From the NCBI GenBank assembly GCA_035550655.1, contig DASZOU010000004.1:124001-188000 (forward strand): DNA of 64,000 nt, in the 5' to 3' direction. The position numbers and the translations under genes were made by a program. Source of the DNA: DASZTV01 sp035550655 (GTDB lineage: Bacteria; Actinomycetota; Actinomycetes; JAFAQI01). The notes beneath the pieces are model-generated. The model was not told the origin of the DNA and did no database searches. It saw nothing but the letters and a program-made list of their open reading frames with translations. Numbering within the stretch: position 1 is the first letter of the stretch; every line of letters begins with the position of its first letter. This document shows, in pieces, positions 9,334-18,286 of the stretch.

Positions 9334-9347
9334 TAGAACAGGTTCCA
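9334..9347. promoter_or_regulatory. KstR-type operator
   Basis: TAGAACAGGTTCCA fits TnnAACnnGTTnnA at every fixed position. It overlaps by two bases the TAGTAT -10 box of the FadE34-like gene on the minus strand, so bound repressor would block that promoter. The interval to 9457 also serves the divergent hydrolase and contains a weak CCCGC-AGTA-GCGGG hairpin at 9379-9392. Confidence 0.72.
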
Positions 9348-9457
9348 CTTCGGCGACAGGTACCTCGGCACAGGCCCGCCCGCAGTAGCGGGTTCGAGCG
9401 CGACATGGGCCATCCGGTCCCAGATACCTCGTCACGGACGGGGTAGGTTCGCTAACA

Positions 9458-10372
9458 ATGGCAACCATCTCGCCGACAGTCGCCACTGTGCTCGGTCGAT
9501 TCACGAAGGCAGCGGCACCGTGCGATCTCGCTCCCGGTGTCCCACTCGAGGTTCCCGGCCGCGGCCGCACCTGCGTCATCGATCTGCCAGGGCCACCCGG
9601 CGCACCGACGCTGATTCTGGTGCACGCGCTGGCGACCACCGCGGCGCTGTCCTGGTACCCGTCGATGCCGGCACTGGCGCAGCACTACCGCGTCATCGCG
9701 TTCGACCAGCGCTGGCACGGCCGCGGGATCCGGTCCGAGTCGTTCAGCCTCGAGGACTGTGCGGACGACGTCGCCGCCGTCGCTGACGCGCTCGGCGTCG
9801 AGAAGTTCACCGTCGTGGGCTACTCGATGGGCGGCGCGATCGCGCAGCTCGTGTGGCGCCGGCACCGGCACCGGGTCGACGGAATGGTGCTCGCCGCCAC
9901 CGCGCGCAACTTCCGCGGCAGTGCCCAAGAGCGAGTCTGGTTCAGCCTGACGGGCATCGCGATGAACCGCTTCTCGGCCCGCGCCCGCCTTGGCATGGAG
10001 CGCCGGTCGTCCCGGCTCACCGACACCCCGATGGGGCTCACGGCCGACGCATCCAAGGTCGGCCCGTGGGCGATGGCGGAGTTCCGGAGCACGAGCGCAT
10101 GGGCGCTGTTCGCGGCGCTCGACGCGGTCGGCCGATTCGACTCCTCGGCATGGATCAAGCGCGTGAACGTCCCGGTCAGCGTGATCGTCGCCAACCGTGA
10201 CCGCGCGATCCCGACCCGCCGCCAGCACAGCCTCGCGGCGGCGATCCCCGGCGCGATCAGCTACGAGTTCGCCGGCAGCCACGCCGGCCTGGTGCTCGGC
10301 GCAGAGGAGTTCGTGCCGGTGCTGCTGGAAGCCTGCGACTCGGTCAGCCGGCGGACTCGGCGGGCTGCTTAG
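9458..10372 (+). CDS. alpha/beta hydrolase
   Basis: 304 residues. The strand-loop LILVHALATT carries the oxyanion region, DQRWHGRG follows, and the nucleophile elbow GYSMGG is at residues 121-126 (Ser123). A late His in GSHAGLVLG completes a plausible triad. There is no signal peptide. It diverges from the fadE34-like gene and its last 29 nt overlap the convergent acyltransferase gene. A TAGGTT box lies 8 nt before the ATG. The substrate is unknown; an ester or ring-cleavage C-C hydrolase is possible. Confidence 0.8.
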   Translation: MATISPTVATVLGRFTKAAAPCDLAPGVPLEVPGRGRTCVIDLPGPPGAPTLILVHALATTAALSWYPSMPALAQHYRVIAFDQRWHGRGIRSESFSLEDCADDVAAVADALGVEKFTVVGYSMGGAIAQLVWRRHRHRVDGMVLAATARNFRGSAQERVWFSLTGIAMNRFSARARLGMERRSSRLTDTPMGLTADASKVGPWAMAEFRSTSAWALFAALDAVGRFDSSAWIKRVNVPVSVIVANRDRAIPTRRQHSLAAAIPGAISYEFAGSHAGLVLGAEEFVPVLLEACDSVSRRTRRAA

Positions 10373-11792
10373 CCTTCCGCTTCGGCGCCTCGATCGCCTG
10401 CGCCGCCTCGAGCAGCTCGTTCACGGCCTCCGGGACGAGGTCCGCGAGATCCCACAGTTGCGGCATCAGCTCGCGGCATGCGATGAAGCCGAACCCGATC
10501 GCGTCCATGTTGGACAGCACGGTCACGTTGAGGCCGGCGCCGTCCATCACCGGTCCCAGCGGGTGCAGCTCGACCAGCCGGCCGCCATTGAAGTACAGCG
10601 GGATCGGCGGGCCCGGCACGTTGGAGATGACGAGGTTGTGCACGACCGGATGACGGTTCGCCAGTCGCAGCCCGGAGTACATCCGCGCCGCGAGAGAGAA
10701 GGTGTTGGGGGCCGCGTGCTCCGCCCAGTCCTGGAGCATGTGCGCCCCGACGAGCTCGTGGTCAGCCTTGGCACCCTCGTTGGTCACCGCTATCTGCCGC
10801 AGTCGCTCGGCCGGGTCGTCGACGTCGCTCGCGAGGCTCGCGAACATGATCGAGATCTTCGTCGTGCCTTCCTTGTCCTCGCTGCTCGCGTGGACGGAGA
10901 TCGGGATCGCCGCGATCAGTGAACGGTCGGGCAGCTCGTCACGCGCGATGAGGTAGCGGCGCAGCGCACCCGAGCAGACGGCCATCACGACGTCGTTGAT
11001 CTTCACGCCGAAGGCGTTCTTGATCGTCTTCAGGTCATCGAGGGAGACGTGGGTGAAGGCGACCGTCCGGTGTGCCGTCACGGTCGCGTTGAACGACGTA
11101 CGAGGCGCGCGGAACGGCGCGGGCATGCCGACCGCGCCACCGCCCCGGCGCCGCGCGAGCTTGCCGACGCCGACCAGCGTGCCGGGAAGCAGCTTCACCA
11201 CTCCGATCGGGCGGCTCACCATGTCGAGCAGCGACCGGCCCAACAGCTCGAGATCGCTCGGCTTGCGCTCGGGCTCCCAGTCGTCGACCACGGGCTCGGC
11301 ACTCTGGGCGGGTTCGGCCTCGAGGTCGAACAGCTCAGCCATCATGTTGGCGCCGGTCACACCGTCGATCACCGAGTGATGGACCTTGGAGATGACCGCG
11401 ATCAGGCCGTCGGCACGGCCTTCCACGATCCACATCTCCCACAGCGGGTGGTTGCGGTCCATCTGCCGTGAGAGGACGTCGCCGGCGACAGCCGCGGTCT
11501 CACGGTCCCCCCCGGGCGCAGGCACGACGGCACGGTGGAGGTGGTAGTCGAGGTCGAAGTCGGGATCCTCGATCCACGACGGCTTGCCGAGGTTGAGCGG
11601 GACGGGGGCGAGCTTGCGGCGGAACTGCGGTACCCGGTGCATGCGCGAGGCGATGTACTCGCGGTAGTCCTCGAAGGAGTACGGCTTCTTCGCACCCGAC
11701 GGGTCCACGAGCATGAGGCCGCCGACGTGCATGTGCATCGTCGGCGTCTCGAAGTACAGGAACGCCGAGTCCATGCCACCAAGTCGCTGCAT
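10344..11792 (-). CDS. wax ester synthase / diacylglycerol acyltransferase (WS/DGAT)
   Basis: 482 residues, the usual length. The catalytic HHxxxDG motif is HHSVIDG at residues 138-144, and the C-terminal half carries NxxxSNVPGP-type NLVISNVPGP. The enzyme transfers acyl groups from acyl-CoA to diacylglycerol or long-chain alcohol to make storage lipid at the membrane. The start is 6 nt after a TACGAT box at 11799-11804 (leaderless), and a 15-nt dyad operator lies 8 nt upstream of that box. It could store acyl units released by sterol breakdown. Confidence 0.9.
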   Translation of the reverse strand: MQRLGGMDSAFLYFETPTMHMHVGGLMLVDPSGAKKPYSFEDYREYIASRMHRVPQFRRKLAPVPLNLGKPSWIEDPDFDLDYHLHRAVVPAPGGDRETAAVAGDVLSRQMDRNHPLWEMWIVEGRADGLIAVISKVHHSVIDGVTGANMMAELFDLEAEPAQSAEPVVDDWEPERKPSDLELLGRSLLDMVSRPIGVVKLLPGTLVGVGKLARRRGGGAVGMPAPFRAPRTSFNATVTAHRTVAFTHVSLDDLKTIKNAFGVKINDVVMAVCSGALRRYLIARDELPDRSLIAAIPISVHASSEDKEGTTKISIMFASLASDVDDPAERLRQIAVTNEGAKADHELVGAHMLQDWAEHAAPNTFSLAARMYSGLRLANRHPVVHNLVISNVPGPPIPLYFNGGRLVELHPLGPVMDGAGLNVTVLSNMDAIGFGFIACRELMPQLWDLADLVPEAVNELLEAAQAIEAPKRKAKQPAESAG

Positions 11793-11812
11793 CCCGGAAT
11801 CGTACGAAAGAT

Positions 11813-11827
11813 CTGACAGACCGTCAG
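11813..11827. promoter_or_regulatory. CTGAC-N5-GTCAG dyad operator (copy 1)
   Basis: CTGACAGACCGTCAG, a perfect 5-bp inverted repeat with a 5-nt centre, ends 8 nt before the TACGAT -10 box of the WS/DGAT gene. Read on the minus strand it aligns with three other copies over ACCTGACGnnnyGTCAGA. The symmetry and size suit a TetR-family repressor. The regulator is not identified. Confidence 0.6.
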
Positions 11828-11896
11828 GTCCGTCCGTTGGTTGGGTGGCGGGTGGGGTGGGGGACGTAGGCCGTCAGGTCGTCAGTGGGTCATGGG

Positions 11897-12898
11897 TCAG
11901 GGCACCGGGCCGGTGGTGATCGGCGTCGCCCGGAAGCAGCTCACCGAGTACGGGAAGTCCTGCGTCATCACGTAGTGGTACGTCGTCACCGACTTGCCGT
12001 CGATCGTGACCTTGCTGGTGATGCCGTGGCAGGCGTCGAGGTCGCTGGTCGTCAGCTGGTTGTGCGAGCCGTGGACGTAGGGGCCGGTGATCGGGAACCC
12101 GTCGAACGCCCAGCCGATGACGTGGTGCACGCTTCGCTTCGTGATGCAGCTCGACAGCGTGTGGTAGTGGTACACGCCGTCCTTCTCCGGATGCGCATCG
12201 CAGTGGTCCTGCACCTCCCACGCGCCGGCATCGCGGCCGCCGGCATCGAAGGCGTTGAACAGCAGCACTCCGGTGGTCATCACCCCGACCTCGCCCCCCA
12301 TGCAACGCGGCGAGCCGTACGTCGGGCTCTTCGTGAGCGACAACGAGACCGTCTGCGCGGAGATGGAGTTGGGGTTCCGGTCGTAGGAGTAGGCAGGATC
12401 ACTGCTGCTGATCGGGAAGACGCCGGTCGTGTCGCTGGTCGGCAGGTCGTTGGTCGTGATCACGCGCTTGGAGCCTTGGACCTTGATGCTGTGCGTCGCG
12501 CTCGGCCAGGTCACGCTGCCCTCGACGTGAACCTTCTGCTTCACGTCGTACTCCGTGTTGTTGTTCGTGAACCACGGTCCTCGCGAGTCCGCACCGCCGC
12601 CGCCCTGAGCGAGCGCTCGCGCGTACTGCGCGCAGGCGTAGACGTAGCCCTTCTTGGCGCCGGTCGACGTGTACTTGCCGTCGCCAACCGGCAGCAGACC
12701 GTTGGAGTACTTGTTGCCGTAGTTCTTGCTGGTGTCGAGAGTCAGCCGATGGCTCGTCGCCCGCTCCGCAGCAGCGGTCACGAACCGGCCGCCGGCGTTG
12801 CCGATCGACGGCCGGCTGGACGAGCCGCAGCCTGCCAGCGTCGTAGCGATCAGCGACGTCGCGGCGGCGGCTTTCAAGAACCTCGACAACGCGAACAT
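11897..12898 (-). CDS. YHYH-domain lipoprotein
   Basis: 333 residues from the ATG at 12898, chosen because GGGGAGGG lies upstream at good spacing; an ATG at 12922 is also in frame. The N-terminus is a lipoprotein signal with lipobox LAGC. The distal part carries the YHYH signature (DGVYHYHTLSSC) and GWAFDGFPITGPYV, the core of the YHYH family. Those proteins are extracytoplasmic and of uncertain function, with conserved His and Cys that may bind metal. Nothing in the flanking genes points to a role. Confidence 0.78.
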   Translation of the reverse strand: MFALSRFLKAAAATSLIATTLAGCGSSSRPSIGNAGGRFVTAAAERATSHRLTLDTSKNYGNKYSNGLLPVGDGKYTSTGAKKGYVYACAQYARALAQGGGGADSRGPWFTNNNTEYDVKQKVHVEGSVTWPSATHSIKVQGSKRVITTNDLPTSDTTGVFPISSSDPAYSYDRNPNSISAQTVSLSLTKSPTYGSPRCMGGEVGVMTTGVLLFNAFDAGGRDAGAWEVQDHCDAHPEKDGVYHYHTLSSCITKRSVHHVIGWAFDGFPITGPYVHGSHNQLTTSDLDACHGITSKVTIDGKSVTTYHYVMTQDFPYSVSCFRATPITTGPVP

Positions 12899-12939
12899 CG
12901 GTTGAGCCCTCCCCGCGATCATCCTGGCAGACTGGACGG

Positions 12940-14193
12940 GTGGGAAAGCGCATCGTCCGGCTGTCCGCAGCCGGCGCCGGGCTGACGCTCAACGCGCTGC
13001 GTCCCTTCCCAAGCGGCAACCCGCTCGCGATTCCCAGCTTCTTCACCGGCTGGCTCACGACAGAGCTGGCCCCCCAGAACCTGATGGTCACGGCCGCGGG
13101 CACGGCCGCGTTGCTGGCGCGGAGCCGGGGCCGGCTCAGCCATGACGACAAGGTCGCTCTCGGGCTCAACGCGGTCTCGGCAGCCGGGCTCGCCGCCCTC
13201 ATCGCCCAGGGGCTGAAGGTCCACCAGGTCGTCGATTCCGCGCTCGTCGAGGCGCTTGGCGCGGACTACCGGGCGGGGCTCGACCCAGCGCCGGCGGACG
13301 ACGAGCTGACCACTCCCTGGCGTGAGGTACTGATGCCGTGGCGCACCCGGCATCCGGACGTCAGGCGGATCCGCGACATCCCGTACGCCGGCGGTGACGC
13401 CGCCCACAAGCGGAACCGGCTCGATCTCGTGCTCCCGCGGGAGCCGGGCGCCCGCCGCCCGGTGCTGCTGCAGATCCACGGCGGTGGCTGGGTCATCGGG
13501 AACAAGGAGGAGCAGGGCCTGCCGCTGATGTCGCACCTCGCCCGTCGCGGCTGGGTGTGCGTGGCGCCGAACTACCCGCTGTCGCCGAAGGCGACCTGGC
13601 CGGAGCACCTGATCGCCATCAAGCAGGCGATGGCCTGGATCCGCGACAACATCGCGGAGCACGGCGGGGACCCGTCGTACGTCGTCGTCACCGGCGGCTC
13701 CGCAGGCGGCCATCTTGCGGCGATGGTGGCGCTGACCGCCAACGACCCGCAGTACCAGCCGGGCTTCGAGGACGTCGACACCTCGGTCCGGGCCTGCGTG
13801 CCGTTCTACGGCGTCTACGACCTCGCGAACCTGCTCGGCACCAAGGCAGGCGAGCGGGAGTACACGCACTTCTACGCGAAGACCCTGTTCAAGAGCCGCG
13901 ATCGCGACGTCGCTCGCTCCGCGTCGCCGCTCGCGCTGGTCCGGCCGGACGCGCCGCCGTTCTTCGTGATCCACGGTCACTACGACTCACTCGTGAACGT
14001 CGCCGAGGCGCGCGAGTTCGTCCGCCGGCTACGCGAGACCTCTGGGTCCGTCGTCGCCTACGCCGAGCTGCCCGGAGCGCAGCACGCCTTCGACGTGTTC
14101 ACCTCGATCCGCAGCGCACACGTCATCCGCGCCGTCGATCGGTTTCTGCGCGTCGTGCAGCGCAATGCCGCGCTCAGCGCCGTTGCCGGCTGA
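12940..14193 (+). CDS. alpha/beta hydrolase fold-3 (HSL/Lip family) esterase
   Basis: 417 residues from GTG. A roughly 125-residue N-terminal extension precedes the hydrolase domain, in which HGGGW at residues 180-184 is the oxyanion motif of the hormone-sensitive lipase family. The nucleophile elbow is GGSAGG (Ser254), with an Asp/His pair near the C-terminus (HGHYDSLV, GAQHAFDVF). Mycobacterial Lip esterases share this layout. It is divergent from the YHYH gene. The N-terminal part is hydrophobic in places and could associate with membrane. Confidence 0.85.
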   Translation: MGKRIVRLSAAGAGLTLNALRPFPSGNPLAIPSFFTGWLTTELAPQNLMVTAAGTAALLARSRGRLSHDDKVALGLNAVSAAGLAALIAQGLKVHQVVDSALVEALGADYRAGLDPAPADDELTTPWREVLMPWRTRHPDVRRIRDIPYAGGDAAHKRNRLDLVLPREPGARRPVLLQIHGGGWVIGNKEEQGLPLMSHLARRGWVCVAPNYPLSPKATWPEHLIAIKQAMAWIRDNIAEHGGDPSYVVVTGGSAGGHLAAMVALTANDPQYQPGFEDVDTSVRACVPFYGVYDLANLLGTKAGEREYTHFYAKTLFKSRDRDVARSASPLALVRPDAPPFFVIHGHYDSLVNVAEAREFVRRLRETSGSVVAYAELPGAQHAFDVFTSIRSAHVIRAVDRFLRVVQRNAALSAVAG

Positions 14194-14230
14194 CGTTGCC
14201 GGCGCCGTCGAACGGGAATCGCGCCCGAGG

Positions 14231-14521
14231 CTAGGCCTCTTCGTCCGCGGCGAGCTGCAGCAGCTTGTGGACCGGCATGACCGCGGGCTCACCGGCATCG
14301 ACGCCTACCTCGGCGAGGATCGGCATCAGAGTCGCTCCGAATGCCTGGAACGCCTCCGGGGAGTCCCAGACATCGAAGATCATCAGCTCGCCGTCCGGCC
14401 CGAAGCATGAGTGGTGCAGCCGGTGCGGATTGTTGCCGTCGCCGGCTTCGTCGAGGCGCTTGTGGACTTCGCGGTACTGGTCGAGCGTCATCTTGGTGTT
14501 GAAGTACACGCCGATCGACAT
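14231..14521 (-). CDS. small ABM/EthD-like dimeric alpha-beta barrel protein
   Basis: 96 residues, ATG start with a GGGGGG run upstream. The sequence reads as a ferredoxin-like small barrel: strand SIGVYFNTK, helix LDQYREVHKRLDEAG, strand LMIFDVWDSPEAFQAF, helix and strand. This is the fold of antibiotic-biosynthesis monooxygenase-like proteins. Such proteins are often small oxygenases or isomerases but many have no known activity. It is convergent with the esterase gene. Confidence 0.6.
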   Translation of the reverse strand: MSIGVYFNTKMTLDQYREVHKRLDEAGDGNNPHRLHHSCFGPDGELMIFDVWDSPEAFQAFGATLMPILAEVGVDAGEPAVMPVHKLLQLAADEEA

Positions 14522-14631
14522 TCTTGGACCCCCCTGACTCGGTCGAATGACTGCGCGTCACATCCCACCGCCGGGCCCAGCGACCGTCAATACCGAGTTG
14601 GCCACTTCGATTCCGGTGGCGCAGCAAGGGC

Positions 14632-14643
14632 CTGACCAGTCAG
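14632..14643. promoter_or_regulatory. CTGAC-CA-GTCAG palindrome before the PLP decarboxylase
   Basis: CTGACCAGTCAG has the same half-sites as the 15-nt dyads but a 2-nt centre. It ends 9 nt before the ATG of the PLP gene. A regulator could bind here, but the different spacing argues against the same protein. Confidence 0.35.
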
Positions 14644-14652
14644 TCTGCTCCC

Positions 14653-16041
14653 ATGAGCACAACTTCCGGCACAGTCGCAACCGGCCTGCTGGCGGATGCA
14701 GCCGACCGTGCGCAGCGGTATCTGCAGGGCCTCGACTCACGACGGGCCGCGCCAACCCCCGAAGCTGTCGGCGGCCTGGCCGCCTTCGACGAAGCGTTGC
14801 CCGAAACCCCGACCGACCCTGCAGCGACGCTCGCCCTGCTCGACGGGGCCGGCTCCCCGGCGACGGTCGCCAGCGCCGGCGGACGCTACTTCGGGTTCGT
14901 GATCGGCGGATCGTTGCCGGTGACAGTCGCCGCGAGCTGGCTGGCGACCGCGTGGGACCAGAACGCCGCGCTTCCGGTGATGTCGCCGGTCGCTGCTCGG
15001 CTGCACGAGGTGGTGTCGGGTTGGCTGGTGTCGTTGCTGGGCCTCCCTGCCGGGACCGGCACCGTCTTCGTCACCGGAGCCTCGATGGCGAACACCGCTG
15101 CGCTCACCGCTGCTCGCGACCACCAGCTGGCCGGCGAAGGCTGGGATGTGCAGGCGGACGGATTGTTCGGCGCGCCCCCGGTCACTGTCGTCGTGGGCGA
15201 GCACGCCCATGCCTCGCTGATCAAGGCGCTCGGTGTCGTCGGTCTGGGCCGCAACCGCGTGATCCGGGTGCCGGCGGATGACCAGGGCCGGCTCCGCTCC
15301 GAGCAGCTCCCCCGCGACGTGACCGGTCCCACCATCGTCTGTGCGCAGGCCGGCGAGGTGAACTCCGGCGGATTCGACCCGTTCGAGGAGATCGTCGAGT
15401 GGGCCCGCGACCGAGACGCCTGGGTCCACGTCGACGGCGCCTTCGGCATGTGGGCGCTCGCCGATCCCACGCGGGCGCATCTCACCGCCGGGCTCGACGG
15501 TGCGGACTCGTGGGCGCTCGACGCGCACAAGTGGCTCAACGTGCCGTACGACTGCGGCATCGCGCTCGTCCGCCGTCCCGAGGATCTTCGCCGCAGCTTC
15601 GCTTCAGTGGCCGGCTACCTCCCGGCCGACCAGGGCTTCGAGGCGATGCATCACACTCCCCAGGCTTCGCAGCGCGCGCGGCAGGTCGAGGTGTGGGCTG
15701 CTCTGCGCAGCCTCGGACGCGCGGGCGTCGCCGACCTCGTCCAGCGGACCTGCGCCCACGCGCAATCCATGGCGGCTCTCCTGCAGGCGGCCGGCCTCGA
15801 TGTCGTCAACGACGTGGTGCTCAACCAGGTCCTGGTCCGGGCGTCCAGCGATCACGACACCGAAGCGCTGGTCCAACGCGTGCAACAGGACGGCGTCTGC
15901 TGGTGCGGTCCCACCACCTGGCAGGGTCGCCCGGCCATGCGGATCAGCATCTCCGGATGGGCGACGACGAGCGACGACATCAACGACAGCGCCGCGGCCA
16001 TTCTTCGCGCCCATCGCCAGTCGGGGGCACGCAGTAGCTGA
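14653..16041 (+). CDS. PLP-dependent group II decarboxylase-like protein
   Basis: 462 residues. The PLP lysine is in ALDAHKWLNVPYD (Lys293), with the cofactor Asp in HVDGAFGMWA near 261 and the TGASMANTAAL phosphate loop near 141. This is the fold of aromatic amino acid, glutamate and diaminobutyrate decarboxylases. The substrate cannot be set; the Trp/Tyr-rich active-site segments seem closer to the aromatic class. It stands alone between divergent and convergent neighbours and is not clearly part of sterol breakdown. Confidence 0.82.
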   Translation: MSTTSGTVATGLLADAADRAQRYLQGLDSRRAAPTPEAVGGLAAFDEALPETPTDPAATLALLDGAGSPATVASAGGRYFGFVIGGSLPVTVAASWLATAWDQNAALPVMSPVAARLHEVVSGWLVSLLGLPAGTGTVFVTGASMANTAALTAARDHQLAGEGWDVQADGLFGAPPVTVVVGEHAHASLIKALGVVGLGRNRVIRVPADDQGRLRSEQLPRDVTGPTIVCAQAGEVNSGGFDPFEEIVEWARDRDAWVHVDGAFGMWALADPTRAHLTAGLDGADSWALDAHKWLNVPYDCGIALVRRPEDLRRSFASVAGYLPADQGFEAMHHTPQASQRARQVEVWAALRSLGRAGVADLVQRTCAHAQSMAALLQAAGLDVVNDVVLNQVLVRASSDHDTEALVQRVQQDGVCWCGPTTWQGRPAMRISISGWATTSDDINDSAAAILRAHRQSGARSS

Positions 16042-16066
16042 GCCCGAAGGTCCGGACTACGAGGTC

Positions 16067-16657
16067 TCAGGCCATGACGAGCGCGATGGTGGACTCGAGG
16101 TCCTCCAGGACCTGCGAGACCGTCATGCGACCGGACAGAAACGTGACCACGTCGATCAGCCAGACCTTGCCGATGATGTGCGCCCGCAGCGTGTCCCCCT
16201 CGTCCGGCGTCACCCCCGGCTCGTGCGCGCTAGCGGCGATGAAGCCGACAAGAATGTCGCCGACGGCTTCGACGTCGCGAGCCGCGTCGGCCTCCGCGCT
16301 CATCAGCGCCCGGACCATCGCGCCCGAGAGCCGGCGGTTCTTCGCCAGGAACCTCGTCACGTGCGCGACGACGCGGTAGGTGCGCTCCTCCGGGGTGCCG
16401 TTCGCACCGGCGGGCACGCCGTCGCGAAGCTGCTGGAAGGTCCGGCCGAGCGCGGACACCAGCAGGTGCACCTTCGACGGGAAGTACCGGTACAGCGTTC
16501 CGAGCGCAACCTCGGCGCGCTCGGCGACCTCGCGCATCTGCACCGCGTCGTACCCGCCCTCGCTCGCAAGCTCAACCGCGGCGTCGAGAATCCGTTCCCG
16601 GCGCGCGACTTGCGATGCGGGTGTCTCGCGGACGGTGTCGGCCGAGGTCGAAGGCAT
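16067..16657 (-). CDS. kstR: KstR-type TetR repressor of sterol catabolism
   Basis: 196 residues. The TetR DNA-binding domain spans residues 20-66 and contains VQMREVAERAEVALGTLYRY then FPSKVHLLVSALG, nearly identical to the recognition region of mycobacterial KstR. KstR is released from DNA by CoA thioesters of sterol acids. The gene is last in the ten-gene side-chain operon, 6 nt after fadD19, with AGGAAG as Shine-Dalgarno, so it should be controlled by the operators it binds. The ligand domain is diverged, so effector preference may differ. Confidence 0.85.
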   Translation of the reverse strand: MPSTSADTVRETPASQVARRERILDAAVELASEGGYDAVQMREVAERAEVALGTLYRYFPSKVHLLVSALGRTFQQLRDGVPAGANGTPEERTYRVVAHVTRFLAKNRRLSGAMVRALMSAEADAARDVEAVGDILVGFIAASAHEPGVTPDEGDTLRAHIIGKVWLIDVVTFLSGRMTVSQVLEDLESTIALVMA

Positions 16658-16663
16658 CTGGCG

Positions 16664-18271
16664 TCAGCTTCCTGCCGACTCGACAGCAAGCTCCTTGGCG
16701 GTGGAGGCCGCCCAGGGGTAGTCGGCCTTGCCGCTCGGCGACCGGCGGATCTCCGGTACGACGAAGACCTGCCGCGGCACCTTGTACCGCGACACCCGCG
16801 TCGCGCAATGCTCGGCGATGTCCTCCTGCGTCGGTGCGGCGGCGTCAGGCCGCAGCTGCAACAGGGCGGTCACCCGCTGACCGAACCGCTCGTCCGGCAC
16901 GCCCGTGACGACCGCGTCGTACACCGCCGGGTGGGCCTTGAGCGCCGCCTCGACCTCTTCCGGGAACACCTTCTCGCCCCCGGTATTGATGCACACCGAG
17001 TGCCGGCCGAGTACGGCGATAGAGCCGTCCTCCTCGATCGTCGCCGCGTCGCCGAGCAGCACCCAACGCACGCCGTCGACCGTGACGAAGCTCTCCTTGG
17101 TCTTCACCTCGTCCTTGTAGTAGCCGAGCGGGACATGCCCGCGCTGCGCCACGCGACCGATCGCACCGGATCCCGGCACGATCGGCTTCAGGTCGTCGTC
17201 GAGCACCGACGTCCGGTCGTTGACGGTGAACTTCAGCCCCTTGTCCGGACTCGAGCCGTCCTTGCCGGTGCCCTGGAAGCCGGTCTCCGAGGCGCCGAAG
17301 TTGTCCATGAGCGCGACGTTCGGCAGATGCTCCTTGAGCATGTCCTTCACAGTCTGGGAGAAGATCGCGCCGGCCGAGCTGAGCACGAACAGCGACGGCA
17401 GCTCGGTACCCTTCAGCGGTCCGGCCAGCGCCTCGGCCATCGGCCGGGCCATCGCGTCGCCGACGATCGACATCGAGTTGACGCCTTCCCGCTTCGCCAC
17501 CTCGATGACCTCGACCGGGTCGAATTTCTTCACCAGGATCACCTTCGAGGCCTGCAGGAAGGCGATCCAGGTCGCGAGCTGCGCCGCGCCGTGCATCAGC
17601 GGTGCGACCGGGAACATCACGAGCGCACCGCGCGACGGCGCGCGCTCCGCAACCTCTTCGGGAGTGCTCACCGGGGTGCCGACCGGATCGGCGCCGCCCA
17701 TGCCGGCGTAGAAGATGTCGTGCTGGCGCCACATGACGCCCTTCGGCATCCCGGTCGTGCCGCCGGTGTAGATGATGTAGAGGTCGTCGGAGGACCGTTG
17801 CGGGAAGCCGTCGCGTTCAGGGGACTGCGCGGCGAGCGCGTCGTTCCAGTCAACGGCGCCTTCGGGAGCTTCGCCGCCACCGACGGAGATGAAGCTCTTC
17901 AGCTTCGGCGCGCGGTCGCGGATCGCGTTGATCCGCGGCGTGAACTCGGTGTCATGGACGAGCGCGACCAGGTCGGCGTCGTTGAAGAGATAGAGCAGCT
18001 CCTCCTCGACGTAGCGGTAGTTCACGTTGACCGGTACGGCGCGTACCTTGAAGCACGCGACCATGGTGGTGACGTACTCGACACCGTTGTAGAGCTGCAC
18101 ACCGACGTGGTTGCCGGGTTGCACACCGACCGACAGAAGGTGGTGCGCGAGCTGGTTGGCTCGTGCCTCGAGCTCGGCGTAGGTCAGCCGGTCGTCGCCG
18201 CAGACCAGGCACTCACGGTCACCGACGACATCGACGAGCGACTCGAAGATGTCGCCGAGGTTGAACTCCAC
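16664..18271 (-). CDS. fadD19: FadD19-type steroid-CoA ligase
   Basis: 535 residues. The AMP-binding P-loop is YTGGTTGMPKG at 168-178, GASETGFQG is the A5 region, and the catalytic Lys is in RRSPSGKADY (Lys515). The sequence resembles FadD19 along its length (YTGGTTG.PKGVMWR, VLDDD, PVGYYKDE). FadD19 activates the C26 acid produced by P450 oxidation of the sterol side chain. It sits between fadE27 and kstR. Confidence 0.85.
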   Translation of the reverse strand: MEFNLGDIFESLVDVVGDRECLVCGDDRLTYAELEARANQLAHHLLSVGVQPGNHVGVQLYNGVEYVTTMVACFKVRAVPVNVNYRYVEEELLYLFNDADLVALVHDTEFTPRINAIRDRAPKLKSFISVGGGEAPEGAVDWNDALAAQSPERDGFPQRSSDDLYIIYTGGTTGMPKGVMWRQHDIFYAGMGGADPVGTPVSTPEEVAERAPSRGALVMFPVAPLMHGAAQLATWIAFLQASKVILVKKFDPVEVIEVAKREGVNSMSIVGDAMARPMAEALAGPLKGTELPSLFVLSSAGAIFSQTVKDMLKEHLPNVALMDNFGASETGFQGTGKDGSSPDKGLKFTVNDRTSVLDDDLKPIVPGSGAIGRVAQRGHVPLGYYKDEVKTKESFVTVDGVRWVLLGDAATIEEDGSIAVLGRHSVCINTGGEKVFPEEVEAALKAHPAVYDAVVTGVPDERFGQRVTALLQLRPDAAAPTQEDIAEHCATRVSRYKVPRQVFVVPEIRRSPSGKADYPWAASTAKELAVESAGS

Positions 18272-18286
18272 GTGCCGATCTCCTGA

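Noticed and set aside
11873..11885. Two GTCAG half-sites near the WS/DGAT promoter
   Set aside because: They are direct, not inverted, repeats and lie downstream of the YHYH gene stop, about 70 nt from the nearest -10 box.
15500..18286. Open frame of about 930 codons on the plus strand
   Set aside because: Antisense to kstR and fadD19 and overlapping the PLP gene; composition is that of a GC shadow.
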